From Cryptomeria japonica (lineage: Eukaryota > Streptophyta > Pinopsida > Cupressales > Cupressaceae), in the NCBI RefSeq assembly GCF_030272615.1, contig NC_081413.1:443137038-443201037 (forward strand): a stretch of DNA of 64,000 nucleotides. Reading direction: 5' to 3'. A model generated the notes under the pieces. It had not been told where the DNA came from and did no database searches. It was given only the letters and a program-made list of their open reading frames with translations. Below, in pieces: positions 10,499 through 22,800 of this stretch; within the stretch, counting starts at the first letter, position 1, and each line of letters begins with the position of its first letter. The position numbers were made by a program, and so were the translations under genes.

Positions 10499-11611
10499 TT
10501 AGTTAGATGAAGAGTCTCCTGCCGGTGGAGTGTTACTTTGTTCTGCCAGTGGTGGAGTAATCACACCAACATTTTGATCTAACTTTCTAATCCATTGTTT
10601 TGAGAATTCTTGCTTTACATCTTCAACTTTTTCTTTACCTTTCAAACTAAGACCTTTGTTATTTGCCAGTGATGATTTACTTCTACAAAATTTAGCAATG
10701 TGTCCAATCTTGTTACAGGTATAACAAGTCACATTGTTCTTCTGAATAGCTTTCCCATATCCTATGCCAGTATGTGTTCTGCATAGATTAGATAAGTGCC
10801 CAAATCTTCCACAAACATAGCATCTCACATTCATTCTACAATTTTTTGAATTATGACCAATTTTGTTGCATTTAGAACATTGACCAGTGGGTGTATTAAT
10901 GTTCTGATAATTTCTAGATCTACATTGATTTGCTCTATGACTATACTTGTTATAGTTAAAGTATTTGCCATTAAACTTGTAAGCAATAGGTTGTCTTACC
11001 GGTTTGCTATGATCATGATTGTTTGCAGTACTGGAGCTTTCACCAACTTCAAAGCCAAGGCCATTTGTATCACCATTAGGTTTCTAATTTTTCAGCATGT
11101 CACCAAGTTCTTATAAAATTTTCTTGAATTTCTCCTTGTGATGATTTGCAGTAGTTAGGTCACTTTCCAAGATTCCTTTCTGTCTTATGAGTTCAGTTAT
11201 GTCATTCTGTGTGTGCATTAGATCTGTCTTCAACATATCATTTTCACGACTAAGTCTTGTGTTTTCATTTCCAGCATCATTTAGTCTTCTGACCAAGTCT
11301 TCTTCATTCTTCTTTCTATCTTCAATTTCATTACAAATTATCATAGTCATATCCTGCATCTCATTCTATGTTGTACTGATCTCTTGTCTTAGCTTGTTTA
11401 CCAGATCATTAAGAGTTTCCTTTTCATCATTCTCATTCTGCATCTTTTTACAAAGTTCTCTTCTCTTATTTCTTGCAATGGTAAGATTTTCTTGAAGTGC
11501 TTGAATGATATCCTGAGCAGCCTTTAGATCATCTTCAAGTTTGATATTCTTCACCTTTTCTGCATCATAGTCTAAAAGAGTTATTTTCAATTGTTCTCTC
11601 AAGTTTTTCAT
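10499..11611 (-). pseudogene. A-family ORF1: coiled-coil and zinc-knuckle Gag-like protein (decayed)
   Basis: Starts at the first ATG after the primer site and runs about 370 codons. The N-terminal half is a long coiled coil (LEDDLKAAQDIIQALQENL and following). The C-terminal half has CCHC knuckles: a degenerate first unit (FNYNKYSHRANQC), then CSKCNKIGHNSKNC-, CYVCGRFGHLSNLC- and CYTCNKIGHIAKFC-type units. It probably binds the element RNA as a nucleocapsid; it lacks an obvious Copia or gypsy capsid domain, so it may depend on another Gag. Stops and small frameshifts break it near 11363 and 10835-11110. Confidence 0.75.
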
Positions 11612-11668
11612 CTCTATTAGTGACAAGATCTTCCTCAAGCTGTTAAGCTTCTGAAAATAGAGGACCAA

Positions 11669-11680
11669 GCTCTGATACCA
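11669..11680 (-). other. A1 primer-binding site (initiator tRNA-Met)
   Basis: The minus strand reads TGGTATCAGAGC exactly, 2 nt after the end of the 5' LTR. Confidence 0.9.
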
Positions 11681-11682
11681 AT

Positions 11683-12456
11683 TGTTAGGATTCCCAAAGA
11701 TACTTAAAGGGGGGGGGGGTGAATCAGTATCTAATCAGTTAGTAAATTTATTTGACTTAAAACATGAAAAGTGTATCAAAACTGTGTACCGGTAAGTAAG
11801 AAATAATGTAGTAAGCAATAATAACAACAACCACATGAGAAGCACACCATAACATAGTGATTTAACGAGGAAACCCGGTGTCGGAAAAACCTTGGTCGGG
11901 GATTTGTGACCTACTGGCCAATAAGGGAAAATTACTCTTACAATAGGGACCTGCACATGCAGGAAGGCCAAGTGCCTAGAGCTCACTGCTCAATTACAAA
12001 AGAAGTTACACTGACTTACAAAAATGGATTATATTAATCCAATGTCTTATACTGCTTTAGATTAGCATCTGCTATGCCAGATCCAGTACCAGTTTAAGCT
12101 TTGCTACATACATAAACCCTTAACCTATAATTCGCATATTAGGTCTACTTATTGCACATCTTATCACACACTCTTCCTATTATAAAATGATCTCATATAT
12201 ATATGAGTCATATTACAACTCGCCGTGTCGACTTACAATGATTTTATAATTAATTACAAAATACATTTCAAACAAAATTCTTGTCGGCCATGGTGCCGAT
12301 ATCCTTCCTTTCACTAAGGTGTTCTGTGTGCCGATGTAGAGTGTTGTTGTCACTGCCAGTATCCTGTCTTGCCGGTATCATATATTGCAAGGTTGCCATC
12401 AATGACAAAACCTTAAATCATGTACAATTTCTCATTGGAGTGTGCATTTACCAACA
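11683..12456 (-). repeat. A1 5' LTR
   Basis: 774 bp with termini TGTTGG and CCTAACA on the minus strand. Contains a TATA-like tatatatatgag segment near 12200 and an 11-base C run (G on the plus strand, 11709-11719) near its 3' end. Same family as the A2 LTRs. Confidence 0.88.
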
Positions 12457-12882
12457 GGATTAACAGTCAAAGTGTTTGTGTTACCATAAAAGCCAGTACT
12501 CATGAATAAAAGACACTCTTCGGGAAAAGATACAAATTAAGATAGACCCTCATGGAGACAAAAGGAGCAGCTATCATAGTGAATAAGGGTTAAGAACACC
12601 AAGGAAAATCACTGTCAAAGTCATTTCAGACCCATAGAACAATATAAGGAAGACAAAGTCTAAATCAATGAATACAATGCATGTAGCATTCAAAATCCTT
12701 AGGACAATCCATATAGTTGGTAGGAGTGAAGGATAGTGTTCTGCAGGGAAAAGATAGAGATCAATCAAAAAAGTCACAACCAAACCATTAGAGTAGCTTC
12801 TGGAGTCATTAATTCAAAAGGACAATGAATAGTTTCCTTGACTCAAAATGTATACAACCATGCTATGTACAAAACTACTATT
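12457..12882. other. Unassigned AT-rich sequence between A1 and T1
   Basis: No coding potential or known domain. Together with 47536-47920 it would be the locus into which T1 inserted. Confidence 0.5.
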
Positions 12883-14284
12883 TATGTCTGTGAAAAGTGG
12901 AATAAGTATCTGTAAGTTGTAAGACACAAAACTTCAATTAAGTCATTGCATGCATGGTTAGACAGATATAATCATGAATATAAAAACCATAACAAATCGA
13001 CCTATTGCCTTCTAAAATATGCGAGTATAAACTTGCTCTCAGATTTGTTTAAGCAATACTAGTGATTAGACTACAACAAGACGAAAGATTTAATCTATAT
13101 GACCACAAGAATAAGCTAAATGTATGAAAGATTAAGCTAGATGAATGCATAATAAGCTAGATGAATGAATATTAAGCTAGATGAATTCAAGCAATCATGA
13201 TTAAACTAAATATGCAAAAAGCTAAACTAAGATGCAACAATCTCAAAGCACAATATCTTCAATGACTCTAGAGCAAAAACTGCACAATAACAACAAACCT
13301 TCCAGGGTGTTTTGAATGAGAGATGAAGGTTGAATTTATAGAGACTCAAAAGAGAGACCAATGATCAAGATCGATTAACAATTAGCGATTGAGATTCCTC
13401 AAGAAAAAGCATAATTTAGGACAATAGAAATAATTGAGAGATCTTATTAAGTTAATGTTGAGATAGATTCCAATTATAGCTTGATTGAATGTATTAAGAT
13501 TATAAGTTTGAGTTTGCATTGGAGATAAATTTAGTTGATTCTATGCACTTGAGATAAAAATAGTCAATTCCATGCACATTTCTTTAATTTTCTCTAGTTT
13601 TTTATTTAGAAAAGCCTTTTCAATGCAACTGAACCTCTTTCCTCAAGAAAAACTTTGAGTTTTAATTTTAGAGAAAATGATTATGTCAATTTAATTGGTT
13701 TTTTTGAAATTTCTCAAGTTATCTCAATTTTAGAAAAAGAAATATCTTAAGTTTGATTTCTTCTCTCAATTTAATTATTTTCTTTTGTATTTAATTTAAC
13801 TCTTTCTTTTGCAGATTAATTCCTCTTTTTGTTATAAATCCCTTTTTGTAAATTAATTCCTCTTTTTTTGTCATTTAAATGGCAATTTAATTTATTAATT
13901 AAATATGCTCTAGGATATTTGCCAATAGTGGCATGTTGTGATGGTTATGTTGTTTCGTTGTTGTTCTTGCTATCAAGGTTCAAATCCCACCGGTTCATAG
14001 CTTTGGGTTAAAAGCATTTACCCCTTAAAAAAAATTAAAAAATATGCTAGCATATTTAATTAAATCAATAGGATAATTGATCAAAATGATTTACTTGGAA
14101 TGGTTTAATCAAGTAAATAAATATTTAATTAATATAGAGTGATTAACTTGATATCTAACATTAATGATTAAAGAATTAATTAATTAGGTGTTCAAGGTTG
14201 ATTTAATTGCCTTTAGTTAGGACCTTGGTGATGTTGTCAAGATTAGGGGCCCATGGTTTAGGTGACCATTTTTAGGGTATTACA
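12883..14284 (-). repeat. T1 3' LTR (contains a SINE)
   Basis: 1402 bp; the minus-strand start is TGTAATACCCTAAAAATGG. It matches 46305-47535 throughout, except for the extra SINE at 13911-14039 and small indels. Confidence 0.88.
13911..14039 (+). mobile_element. tRNA-derived SINE in the T1 3' LTR
   Basis: About 130 bp absent from the T1 5' LTR and the T2 LTR. It has an RNA polymerase III B box GGTTCAAATCCC (13978-13987 region) about 40 bp after an A-box-like tggcatgttgtgatgg, and ends in an A-rich tail. The 9-bp direct repeat aaatatgct (13902-13910 and 14040-14048) is the likely target duplication. Mobilisation would use LINE enzymes. The exact 5' edge is uncertain because of local AT-rich duplication. 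Confidence 0.7.
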
Positions 14285-15357
14285 TTTGCCCCTCTTTGAA
14301 TTAATACATGCGAGCAACACGTTGGTTCAAAGAATAGTTGATTTCAAATAAATATCAGTTCTGAATTTGATGGATCCCAAACCGATGAAGAGCGAGATGT
14401 TCAGCTTGATTTGAACCAATGAAACTGAATAGATTTGATTAAATTGATACCGATCCTGAACTTGATTGAACTAGGACTGACAAAGAGAGATATACCGTTC
14501 TTGAACTTGATGGATCAAGAAATGAGCATCGATCTAGAACTTGATTGAACTAGATTGAGAAAAGAGACAAAACCGATTTTGAACTTGATTGAACAAGAAT
14601 CGACTGAACAAAGTGATCAAACCAATTCCGAACTTGATTCAACAAGAATCAACTGAGCAAAGTGATATAACCGATTCTGATCTTGATTGAACAAGAATCG
14701 ACTGAGCAAAGCGATATAACTGATTCTGATCTTGATTGAACAAGAATCAATTAGCAAGAGAGAATGTCCAACTTGATTTTATGTGATGAAACTGAACACC
14801 AATTTGAAAATTGATTGAGATAAGGACAAAGATTGTTATGCCCCTAGAGATTGCTTTATTTGACATCAAAGTATCTCACCTTAATACAACGTGATTGAGT
14901 TAAGATGCAACTAGTAACAAGGTTTAGTTGATTTTCTTTGTTTGAAAATATTTTTGCTTGACTTTAGATGAAGATTTGAAAAATTTCTCGACTTTTGAAT
15001 AATGATAATCACTGAAAAGATGTAATGAGTATGCCCCCTCGGGAGAGAAATCGAAAGATAGTGAGGGTACAATGATTTGAGGCAATTTTGAAAAGATAAA
15101 AAGATTTAGCGATGATAATTATTTGAGCATGAAGATTGATGTAAGAATGAATTTGAGATTAGAGTTGAATTGAGTGCAAAATGATTAAAAGATTGAATCG
15201 TGGATGAAAGTTCTAAGTGGTAAACGTTGTGGAATTTTTACTAGAAAATTGAAGTCAGATTTTGATTTCGATTCAGAAAATGGACTCAGGACAGTCGATT
15301 TAGCTTAGGGTTTAAATTTTATGTCTATCGGAGCAAGTTTAAAATTAGGATTTGAGC
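14285..15357 (-). other. T1 3' noncoding region with polypurine tract
   Basis: On the minus strand it ends ttcaaagaggggcaaa (14285-14300) immediately before the TG of the 3' LTR. Other purine-rich ggggc tracts lie near 14845 and 15035. On the plus strand this is the upstream region of the antisense PMD gene. Confidence 0.7.
14575..14760. repeat. 49-bp minisatellite in T1 3' region
   Basis: Nearly four units of 49 bp (starts 14575, 14624, 14673, 14722), each with cttgattgaacaagaatc; looser copies extend up to about 14340. T2 has degenerate versions of the same motif at 63580-63950. Confidence 0.85.
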
Positions 15358-15364
15358 TATATAA
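15358..15364 (+). promoter_or_regulatory. TATA box of T1 antisense PMD gene
   Basis: gctatataagg, 83 bp upstream of the exon 1 ATG. T2 has gctatatatgg at the corresponding place. Conservation between copies on the strand opposite to gag-pol supports a real antisense promoter. Confidence 0.6.
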
Positions 15365-15440
15365 GGGGTTGAATGTGTCATTGTGAATTCATTTTTACCA
15401 CTAAAAGTTAAAAAATTTGAAACACCTCCTATGAAGAAAA

Positions 15441-17694
15441 ATGGCAATTTCGATTCAAGAGCATTGATTCGAGTGCCAAAGATGTTATAATCGACCATGG
15501 AACTACGCCCCAGCGGTAAGTGATCGATCTTTAGCCTTTGCATTTCTCCATTTTTTCAATTTTTATTGAATTTTTGCATTTTGAATTTTATTTGGAGTCG
15601 TGTTGTATCGTTTTATCGTGCGGTTCATTACTATTTTTCATACGAGTATCTGTCACTTTTTATTTTGTCATATGGGCATATATGGTTTGTCATCTTGTGT
15701 CTACCTAGGTATCATACGAGAGTGTTCTTATGAGACCATTTAGTCGTGTGACATATAGTAAATTGTCATATGGGTATGTTTACTCGTGAGGCTCGTAGTG
15801 TTTGCTCGTACGAGTTGCTGCTTGTCTGTGGAAACTTGTATGAAAAACAAAAAGTAGTTTTTAAAGTGTAAACAACAATTTTTTATTTTGAATGTTGTAT
15901 ATTTGGATTCTTTGGCATGTTTATCACATTCTTAGCACAAATTTGATCACGTACTAAGTTGTGTGTTCGATTTTGTAGTTTTAGTTGCCGGATATTTAGT
16001 TTTGGTGTAGAATCATAGTATGTTGACTGCATTAGTTGAGCATTTTCATTATGAGCATAACAATTTTCATTTATCGGTTGGAGAGATGACCATCACGTCA
16101 TAGGATATATAAAGAATATTGAGGATTCCATTTGTTGGAGATAAGGTGGATTATGATTCTACTCCACGAATGGGTATTTTGGCTCTTAGATAGATATTCC
16201 ATGATGAGACTATCCCTAGTCATGCTATCACTTGGGATGATTTGATGAGTAGATATGGTGCACAGTACCCTCTGGCTTGTGTGTTGGTTGGTATGATTAG
16301 TTGTTTGTGATGCCTGATAGAGGATAGCAGGGATTTCTATATGGTTGGGGTAGAATTCTAGAGAGGTTGTTGACTCATCCTGTGAGATTAGGGTGGGGAT
16401 CATGCTTACTCTCTCATATGTATCATGAAATGCATGAGGTTGTCTATTGGGAGGGGAAGAGCATGGCATTAGGTGTCTTAGTTTTATAGATATGGGCATG
16501 GGAGCATATCTCTGTATGAAAACCTATTGTAGATGATTCATGGGAGGCGCACCAGCCTATTGTATGTTGTTACTCAGGTTATGTTACACAGCCCCACCTG
16601 GGCAAGACTGACTTTTTGAGGAGGCAGTTGGATGATTTAATCATTGTAGTATGGAGACCATATAGGGGTCTACAACTATGGGATGATTGGAGAGCACATA
16701 GGAAAGAAATGTTTATGACTCAACCTCTGATAGGTAGATTAGTTTCTATTATTGAGTGATTTGTAGTATCTAGGGTGTTGAGATAGTATGGGAGACCATA
16801 GAGTATATCCTAGGAGTTCACAACCTATGCTAGATATGGGGAGGAGGAGAGATGAGGATTGGCACTGAGACTTTCATATGCACTGACCATGTAGGAGTTA
16901 GCAGTTTTATAGCTAGAGAGATGGGATTATCTAGAGGATGTGGTAGATGCGGGGTATTGCTCCAATATAGAGATTAGTTTTAGAGATATCCTTTTCCTCA
17001 ATTTATAGATCTAGGAGAGAAAGCGCCTCTAATAGAGGAGATTGAGGAGGATACACCAGCACAGGCACAGGTACCAAGCTAGGTATAGCAATAGAGAGCA
17101 GATGTACCTAGATGGACAAGAGGTGATTTTGGTGCTAGTAGTGGCAGGGCAACAATAGGAGGTCGACAATGATAGAGAGGGGATAGTGGATCCTTAGGAG
17201 CTATTTGGGTTGAAGCTGGCGGTTCTAGGGCAAGAGAGGTTGGAGGTGAGGAGGAGAGAGTGGCTCCTAGGAAGATTAGGAAGTAGAGGGATGAACAAAG
17301 AGGTGGGGAGGGGAATTTTGGGAGAAAGTAGGCAGCACTAGATGTAGTACAGTTTTTGAGGGCAAGGTTGATAGGTTTGTAGTCACAGTTGGCAATGGTG
17401 TAGATGCAACTAGTAGAGTGAGACTGACAGATCATTGAGATCAGAGTTGACCGAGATCAACAACTTGCAGAGGTGAGAGCAGAGTGTGATTCTCTTCAAC
17501 AAGATGTTTTGCATCAAACGAGTTGTGCAACTTATTATCTTGCAGCTTATAGTGTAGTGGTCGCAGTAGTATAGCATGTTGTTCCATATTCTCAGTATAT
17601 GGCTCGTTCTGAGGGAGATAGGTCACCTAGATAGGATGTTGGTCAACAGGAACCACCTCCTCCACCCAACGATGAGGGAGAGGCAGAGAGATAG
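15441..17694 (+). pseudogene. T1 antisense plant mobile domain (PMD) gene, two exons, decayed
   Basis: Exon 1 is 15441-15515 (25 codons beginning MAISIQEH, one internal stop), ending at a GTAAGT donor. The intron is 15516-15978, ending ttttgtag. Exon 2 runs to about 17694 and encodes PMD-like sequence (LTALVEHFHYEHNNFHLSVG, then RILRIPFVGDKVDYD), a Gly/Arg-rich section, a helical segment and a Pro-rich end EPPPPPNDEGEAER. Many stops interrupt exon 2. PMD occurs in host MAIN/MAIL proteins and in plant transposons. Here it lies antisense to pol, between integrase and the 3' LTR. Exon length, donor and intron length match T2 almost exactly. The splice sites are inferred from sequence only. Confidence 0.75.
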
Positions 17695-19216
17695 ATTTGT
17701 TATATCTCCTAGACTTTTTTATATACCCCATTTTTATAGCCTATATGATTCTTGCTCCAATGAGACATTGTATTTGACAGTTGATATCATTTGTACTCTT
17801 AGACACTGAGATTATGATGAGATATACGAGCTCTTGATTTGATTTCAGTGTACTTGTGTTTATTGATTATGATATGTCTTTATATATGCTTTATTCTCTA
17901 TATATGCATATCTTTTCAGTATGGATGTATGTAATGCAGATGAATATGGATGGTTTTTTGTTTTTGTTTTTCATATGCAAATAAATGATGAAAATGAGTA
18001 ACTGGTAATGCAAATGTTTATTTTTCATGCAATAATATGAATGCAAATAAATATATAATGAAATGTATGGATCTATATAAGATGCTCATGTATGCAGCTA
18101 ACATCTCAATACACAAGTACTCGATCAAAGAAACGATGATGAAAAAGAGACCACTTACCTAAGAAATGATGATTGCTTCATACTTTCATTCAAAAGATAA
18201 AGAGATCATTGTTATCATGCCGAAATCACTTTGAATGCATAGAATTTAGAATGAATGCAACGTAAAATTAGTCACTAGATTTGGTATGCTTAATTTTCAT
18301 CACTGAGCTTTTTACAAACACAGTAGGCAAAACATAGTTCATTCCTTTATATATGCAATATTAATTATCTTTTCCACAATGACCCTTTTATTGTTCATAT
18401 CCTTGGACAAATTACGCAGCATCCAGATTGCACATTAAACAAATTCCCTTAAAATAGACAAAGAAATGACTCCAACCTCCCTATAGCATACAAATAAGCA
18501 GAGTCGAGGTATGTGTGGTGATTTCACTTTGATGTGAAGGAACTAATCACAGACACCTAGCTTAATAGATATTTCCAGATCATGGAAATCACTCCTACAA
18601 GCAGAAAACAAAACAATTATTATGCCCCCAATCCTTGCTTCTCTTAGTCAAGATAGACTTCCTTGAGTTACTCATAGGGAATAATAATCTTAAACCAATG
18701 TAAAAGATAGCACACAAAGAAAATTTCAATCATATCTCAAACAATTTAGTGATTGTTTTCAGTAGTCTTATTTTGCTTGTTTTCTTTATGATAAAACTTG
18801 CTGGTAGTATGGAGATAGATGTTTGACTTAGAGTGAATAACCTAGTACTACCGATAGAAAGATGACTTGGTTGATACTGCTTAGGACATGTAAATTGATC
18901 AGTCGAGTTCCCTAAGACTAGGACGTTGATTGGTTTCAAGCCATGAGGGCTGCAAAAGAACTAGGATGTCACAAAAGCAACTAAAATATATGTACAAGCG
19001 AAAGCAAAGATGCAGGAAAGTGGGAATTAAAATAGGAAATGCCAAATTTACATTGATAGATGGAGCGCTTGAGAAAAAGAGGTGCTTGTTTACTAGGTTT
19101 TCACCTACTTGGAAAAGATCCTTTTGTTTATTTATTTATTTTTTTCAGGACTTTTTCTGATATTTAGGATTTTTTTCAAGACTTTTTTGTTGTACAAGTT
19201 GTTGGAGCAGAGAATA
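17695..19216 (-). other. T1 post-pol noncoding region
   Basis: AT-rich, no gene. It holds a purine tract (18615-18635; minus strand ggattgggggcata) shared with T2 at 59820, and at 19080-19112 a conserved element shared with T2 and N1 (minus strand aggtgaaaacctagtaaac). Confidence 0.6.
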
Positions 19217-20560
19217 CTAAGTGAAGAATTTATTCAAGTGGATGGTGTTGATTCATTCATGAAGATGTTCTCCTTTCGATGTTGAAAGTTGATAAGTACC
19301 AGAGCCAAAGACTGTAGTAACAATGTAGGGACTCAGCCAGTTGGGTTCAAACTTCCCTTTGTTGTCTCAAAACTGTTGATTTTTAGGATTTTCTCTTAAA
19401 CAAGGTCACCAACCTAAAATTATCTTTGTCAAACTTTCTTGTTATAAAATTTAGACATTCTCTTTTTGTACACTCTTAGATGATCAAACACCACTTGTCA
19501 ATGTTCATCCAACAACTCGAGTTTTTGCAAACTAGATATTGTAGAGTCTTCACCAGTAATAAGACCTTGCAAAGAAACTCTCAAAGAAGGTATTTCCACT
19601 TGAATAGGAAAGACTGCTTCAGATCCATACACCAAAGAAAAAGGAGTAGCCCCAATAGGTGTTTTGATACTTTTTCTATAAGCCCATAGTGCAAGATTGA
19701 GTTGCAGATGCCAATCCTTTCCAAATTTGTTTACCATTGTGTGCAAGATACTCAGTAGATTTTTGTTAGATGCTTCAACTTGTCCATTACCTTGAGGGTA
19801 GTATATGGATGACCAGTGTTGTTTGATTTTGAAATTTTCACAGAGCTCATCTAGATGTTTGTTTTTGAGTTGCCCTCCATTGTCAGTCACAATTGAAGAA
19901 GTTATCCCATGCACACAGATGATATAGTTAAGGATGAACATAGCTACTTGTTTACCGGTTTCTTTGATTAGTGAAACTGCTTCAACCCACTTAGTGAAGT
20001 ACTTAGTGGTAGTTATGATAAACTTGTGTCCATTAGTTGATGCAAGATAGATTTGGCCAATGAGATAAAATGCCTATTGTTGAAAAGGCCAATGTGTGAT
20101 GAAAGGTATTAAATCCCTTGTTGGAGCATGTATGATATTTCCATGTAGTTGACACTTCTCACAAGTTTTAGCAAATTTTATAACATCTTTCTCCATATCT
20201 AACTAGTAGTAGCCAGCCCTTAGTAGTTTTCAAGCTAGAGTAAGACCGTTTGAATGAGATCCACAAATACCTTCATGGACTTCTAGATAACACGTGTTGG
20301 GACTCTTCAATTTATAGATACCTAAGAAAAGTACTATCCAAACCTCACCTATATAGATCATTAGCGATGATGATATACCATGAAGCATTTCAGATTTAGT
20401 TTCTTTTCTCATTACGAGTAAGATTAGTAGGGATAATTTTGTCATGCAAGTAAGAGTAAATGTGGCTATAGAGAGATGAATCATGTCCAATAATAGAACA
20501 GACCATCTAGGACTTAGGGGAATCATAAGAATGACAATGTAACTCTTCCATCAAGAATTC
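19217..20560 (-). pseudogene. T1 integrase
   Basis: C-terminal part of the T1 polyprotein; inserts the cDNA into the genome. Visible are the HEGICGSHSNG start of the zinc-binding HHCC region, the core Asp in VTDNGGQL, the catalytic Glu in QVEASNKN, and a basic C-terminal end up to the TAG at 19217. In-frame stops and frame changes interrupt it (for example near 19945-20230). The block YYPQGNGQVEA is intact here where T2 has a stop at the Gln. Confidence 0.85.
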
Positions 20561-21440
20561 ATAACAGAATTCAAATTCTTGTAGCTGTGATATAAATGCC
20601 AAGGTAGCCATAACATCTACTGCATTGTTTATTGATCTCGAAATCTACTGAAATGATACAAAGGTAAAGTATTTCTTGAGGTCATCAACCATTATTTTAT
20701 AGGGCATCAGTTTCTCATCCCGAGTCTGATGTATATCATTTATCTGGTTGATAATCAACTGAGAGTCTTCTTAGATGTGTAACTCAACAACCTTCCATTC
20801 AATAGCTAGCTTGATTCCATTTACCAAGGCTTCATATTTTGCAATTGTGTTTTTGCAAGGAAAGAGAATCTTGTAAGCCTTTGGGATTGAATATCTTTGA
20901 GGAGTGATAAAAAGTATTCCAACACCAGAACCTTGTTGAGTGAAAGATCCATCAAAGAACATTTTCCAGGATCATCGAGTAAGGTGCATGATGGATTCAT
21001 CTAGAAATTCTATGTGCAAAGGGTGATTGTCTTCAATTGGAGCATCAACAAGTTGATCTGCAATGATCTGTCCTTTGATAGCTTTGCATTCTATATATTC
21101 AATGTCAAGTTCTATAAGAATCATGACCCATTTAGCCAATCTGCCTATAAGCATTGCTTTGATGAGAAGTTATTTGAGCGGATCAATCTTAGCCACCAGC
21201 TTGATAGAATGTGCTAGCATGTAGTGTCTTAATTTTTGTGATGCAAAGACCAATGCCAAACAAGCTTTCTCTATCATAGTATAGCTCATCTCATAGGACA
21301 CCAAGGTCCTATTGATATAGTATATAGCTCTTTCCTTTTTATTCTCATCCTGTTGTGCCAAAAGTGCCCCTACAAATGTATTGATAGCTGATATGTAGAG
21401 AATCAATGGCTTGCCTTGAATTGGTGGCATCAATATAGGT
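20561..21440 (-). pseudogene. T1 RNase H and archaeal-type RNase H
   Basis: Two consecutive RNase H-like domains. The first (about 21000-21433) has the usual Ty3/gypsy block ALLAQQDENKKERAIYYIN. The second (about 20600-20990) begins FFDGSFTQQGSGVGILF and has YEALVNGIKLAIEW and EDSQL, the Asp/Glu/Asp pattern of archaeal-type RNase H acquired by Tat-lineage elements. Stops separate and interrupt the domains. Confidence 0.82.
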
Positions 21441-22800
21441 GGATTAGAAAGATATTCTTTGATCTACTTTAGATGTTGTTCACAATATTCATCCTAGTTG
21501 TATGTGATTCTTTTCTGTAATGCCTTTGTGAATGGTTGAGCCTTATCAGCTATTTGAGAGATGAAACGTCTTATGGATTGGAGCTACCCTTAGAGAGTCC
21601 TCATTTGATAGACATTCTTTGGAGGTGACATTTCTATTATAGCCTTGACTTTTTCTAGATCCACTTCAATCCCTTTTGCTGAAACAATGTATCCTAGGAG
21701 CTTACCGGATGTAACTCCAAATGCACATTTCTTGGGATTTAATCTGAGTTTGAATTTTTCTGTCCTATCTAAGATTGGACCTAATTCTTATAGATGTGTT
21801 GATCTTTTCATAGATTTTACTAGAGTATTATCAACATAGTCCTCCATGTTTTTGTGCATCATATCATGAAAAATTATTGTTACAACTCTTTGATAAGTAG
21901 CGCCTACATTCTTTTAGCTGAAAGGGATTACATTCTAGCAGAAGGTTCCCCATGCATAGGTGAATGCTATTTTCTCGTGATCCTTAGGTGCAATTTTGAT
22001 CTGATTGTATCCAGAAAAACCATCCATAAAAGAGTAAATTTTGTAGCCAATAGTCATGTCCACTATCATGTCTATGTTAGGCAATGGAAAATCATCTTTT
22101 GGACAAGCTTTGTTTAAATCTCTGAAATATGTGTAAATGCATATTTATTTGTCAGGTTTGGAAATAGGTACAATATTAGATATCCAATCGGCATAATCAA
22201 TTGCTCAGATGAATCAAGCTTTTAGTAATTTTTCTAGCTCAACCTTAACAAGTAATGCAACATGATGCATTTTCCAGAGTTTTTTCTTAACCGGTTTAAC
22301 TCTAGGAGTGATAGAGAGATGATGCATTATGAGGTTAGGATCCAAACTTGGCATACCAGCATATGTCCATGGAAAATTGATCTTCTTTTCCATGAAGAAA
22401 TCAACAAATTCTTTTAGTTCTTCAGCTTACAAGGATTGAGCTACATGTATGATGTGTTGAACTTCTTCTATTCCAATGTTTACTGGCTCTGTAGGTTATA
22501 TCAGTGCTGATGATTTCTCTTGAAAGTGATCAGGCAAAATTTTAAGTATCTCACCTTTAGGTGCGTGAGACAGGTTTCCACTATTAGGTACGTCCTATAT
22601 TTTTACTATTATTTATTCTAACACTGCCATAGTGTGGTTTTCGTCATCAAAATATTTATTTTTCTTTTGATTTTTGCGATTACGATACTTGACATTTGTT
22701 GCTGTCATGTTCTCACTTTGTTCATTGGTGGAAGAGACCATTTTTTTCAGATAACAGGCTAATGTATAGTCATTGGCAAAGGTAGGTATATTCAATGGTT
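21441..22800 (-). pseudogene. T1 reverse transcriptase with upstream linker
   Basis: RT fingers and palm are recognisable: FRDLNKACPKDDFPLPNID, FMDGFSGYNQ, and the active-site box at about 21813-21824, which reads YVDN instead of YVDD. The second catalytic Asp is therefore lost, independently of the different loss in T2. Several stops also occur. The N-terminal linker (22613-22795) matches T2. Confidence 0.82.

Larger units (their letters stand above)
6021..12456 (-). mobile_element. A1: two-ORF LTR element without pol, minus strand
   Basis: Homolog of A2. On the minus strand: 5' LTR (11683-12456), tRNA-Met primer site, ORF1 (coiled coil plus zinc knuckles), an inter-ORF segment with a TATA box, ORF2 of about 1100 codons, a polypurine tract (caaagggagagat, just right of 6604), and a 3' LTR truncated at 6021. 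There is no protease, RT, RNase H or integrase, so the element is non-autonomous. The right flank ggatt is the candidate target duplication. Confidence 0.85.

Noticed and set aside
13911-14039. Possible tRNA gene because of the B box GGTTCAAATCCC
   Set aside because: No cloverleaf or acceptor stem; A-rich tail and target duplication indicate a SINE.
15325-15543. 72-codon minus-strand ORF overlapping T1 PMD exon 1
   Set aside because: Shadow of the antisense gene promoter and exon 1; in T2 the corresponding strand is not open.
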